Assembly: GCF_001183605.1 (NCBI RefSeq)
Contig: NZ_LFXJ01000011.1
Location: 65,364 to 129,363, forward strand
DNA length: 64,000 bases
Direction: 5' to 3'
Source: Lysinibacillus xylanilyticus
Lineage (GTDB): Bacteria; Bacillota; Bacilli; Bacillales_A; Planococcaceae
The translations under genes were made by a program, and so were the position numbers. Shown in pieces: positions 62,864 through 64,000 of the stretch. Positions within the stretch are counted from its first letter, which is position 1, and each line of letters begins with the position of its first letter. The notes beneath the pieces are model-generated. The model saw only the letters and a list, made by a program, of their open reading frames with translations, was not told the DNA's origin and did not search any database.

Positions 62864-63757
62864 ATGGAACAAGTTTTGCGTCCGATATACCAGGAACGTG
62901 CAAGTCAGTCAAATACATTAGGCGTTATTTTAGTGGAAAAACGTGAGGAAAAAAGTAATGTTACAGATACATTTGATACAGTCTTACTTATTATTGTAAA
63001 GGAAGCAGATAAGCCAGTCTTTTCGAAGCATTACTTATATGAAGGGAATAAAGTAGCTTTACATACTGTTACTGAGAAAATAATACGAAAATGGTTACTC
63101 ATTGGCTCAAATAAAAAAGTGGTCGATTGGATTTTCTTTGGTAGAGTATTATTTGATCGTAATGAATTTCTTCATAAATTAAAAATTGAGTTACAGGAGT
63201 TTCCGTTTAGTGGTCGTAAAATTAAAACAGGTATTCAATTTTCAAAGTTAATTCGACGTTACTTAGAAGGGAAAGAATACTTTGATAAGGGGAGTTATCT
63301 CGATGCTTATAATCATGTAGTGGATTCATTACATCATTTGGGTCGGTTATCCATCATTGATAGTGGACTTTACCCTGAAGTAACTGTGTGGGCACAGGTA
63401 AAAAAAATAGAACCAGCGATTTATAAATTATACGAGGAGCTCGTTACAAGTAATGAACCGATAGAAAAACGGTTAGAGCTATTGTTTTTAGCTAGCGAGT
63501 TTTTAATACATTCACGTACACGGGATGGCGCTCAACATATTTTAGAAGTAATGCAAACAAAAGAGACTTGGACAATTCAGGAATTGCACGATCATAATGA
63601 GCTCATGAACTACTCGGTAGATTTAGAAGTGTTTGTAGAATATTTAGTGGACAAAGGCTATATTCAAATTGAACCTATCGTTGCGAAGAGTGAAATGATA
63701 TTCCACCGTCATTATAAGGTAAATAAAGAAGCTCTAGAAATGGAGCAAGAACTGTAG
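62864..63757 (+). CDS. ygxA: YgxA-like nucleotidyltransferase-fold protein
   Basis: 297 residues. The N-terminal part (SNTLGVILVEKRE..FDTVLLIIV) resembles a nucleotidyltransferase-like fold; the C-terminal half is helical. It matches YgxA, which lies directly upstream of an rRNA operon in B. subtilis, as here. Role unknown. GAGGGGGA precedes the ATG. Confidence 0.9.
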   Translation: MEQVLRPIYQERASQSNTLGVILVEKREEKSNVTDTFDTVLLIIVKEADKPVFSKHYLYEGNKVALHTVTEKIIRKWLLIGSNKKVVDWIFFGRVLFDRNEFLHKLKIELQEFPFSGRKIKTGIQFSKLIRRYLEGKEYFDKGSYLDAYNHVVDSLHHLGRLSIIDSGLYPEVTVWAQVKKIEPAIYKLYEELVTSNEPIEKRLELLFLASEFLIHSRTRDGAQHILEVMQTKETWTIQELHDHNELMNYSVDLEVFVEYLVDKGYIQIEPIVAKSEMIFHRHYKVNKEALEMEQEL

Positions 63758-63765
63758 TATGCTAG

Positions 63766-63801
63766 ATATCGAGGTATGAAAAATACCTCGATATTTTTTT
63801 A
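63766..63801 (+). terminator. Terminator of ygxA
   Basis: Perfect 12-bp stem ATATCGAGGTAT / ATACCTCGATAT, then seven T. Confidence 0.95.
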
Positions 63802-63811
63802 TAAAAAGTTG

Positions 63812-63841
63812 TTGACTTTTTATTTGTTGATATTGTATTAT
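63812..63841 (+). promoter_or_regulatory. rRNA operon promoter P1 (predicted)
   Basis: TTGACT, 18 bases, TATTAT. Confidence 0.6.
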
Positions 63842-63903
63842 ATTAATTGTCGCTAAGACATAACAAAAACTCAACGAACGAAAAAAACTTTCAAAAAAAG
63901 TTG

Positions 63904-63932
63904 TTGACATGAATTGAGTTAAATGTTAATAT
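63904..63932 (+). promoter_or_regulatory. rRNA operon promoter P2 (predicted)
   Basis: TTGACA, 17 bases, TAATAT: a near-consensus pair typical of the second rrn promoter. Confidence 0.8.
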
Positions 63933-63944
63933 GAAGAAGTTGCT

Positions 63945-64000
63945 GAAAAACAACGACATCAACATGAACCTTGAAAACTGAACAAGCAAAACGTAATCAA
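63945..64000 (+). other. rRNA leader with boxA-like element
   Basis: CTTGAAAACTGAACAAGCAAAACG is the characteristic pre-16S leader of Bacillaceae, carrying the antitermination element and RNase III pairing region. The mature 16S gene should begin just beyond the window. Confidence 0.8.

Noticed and set aside
63945..64000. Start of 16S rRNA inside the window
   Set aside because: The conserved 16S 5' sequence is not present before the window ends; only the leader is visible.

Overview
The window is about 64 kb of a low-GC, spore-forming Firmicute chromosome. Lysinibacillus or a close relative fits best. The grounds are gamma-type spore-protein genes, a LysM-L,D-transpeptidase, PdaA, many TTG/GTG starts with strong AGGAGG-type Shine-Dalgarno (SD) sites, and above all a predicted D-aspartate ligase next to an aspartate racemase. 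That pair matches the L-Lys-D-Asp cross-bridge used to define Lysinibacillus. No transposase, phage, plasmid or CRISPR gene was found.

Layout. 0-7.5 kb: the end of a radical-SAM/SPASM protein, an XRE regulator divergent from an orphan half-HsdS, RNase J, a DUF2935 protein, an L,D-transpeptidase and a run of small proteins. 7.5-18 kb: a phosphoesterase, acyl-CoA ligase, C39-like lipoprotein, the D-Asp module, DEAD-box helicase YfmL with aminopeptidase AmpS, and a secreted SGNH hydrolase. 18-31.5 kb: sbcDC, TPP riboswitch-thiT, a second methionine aminopeptidase, PPK2, a 4 x 146-bp tandem array, GNAT, carbonic anhydrase and motAB. 31.5-43 kb: yfkK/YtxH/YihY genes, a PfeT-type metal ATPase, fumarase, YwqG, an MFS transporter, a candidate small RNA, rlmCD and pdaA. 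43-64 kb: a block recalled as syntenic with Bacillus subtilis (yfhF-recX-yfhH-yfhJ, yfhP, mutY, sspE, ntdP, ygaD, then ygaE, hemL, bcp, perR, ygzB, ygxA and an rRNA promoter), with a five-gene oligopeptide ABC operon between ygaD and ygaE. The window ends in the rRNA leader, before 16S begins.

How the genes work together. PerR, bcp and PfeT form a peroxide/iron module: sites close to the PerR-box consensus lie in the promoters of both perR and the PfeT-type ATPase. Racemase and ligase would make and attach D-Asp to peptidoglycan, beside remodelling enzymes (Ldt, PdaA). RecX, MutY and SbcCD serve DNA repair.

The non-coding DNA is unusually rich. Two families of dispersed palindromic elements fill most gaps. 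One contains 36-bp direct sub-repeats. Four unrelated intergenic arrays share a period of about 21 bp. Several unassigned structured leaders or RNA candidates are also present. Most long ORFs inside these regions are repeat translations and were left out. Homology calls were made by reading the sequences from memory of the families; no database search was run.
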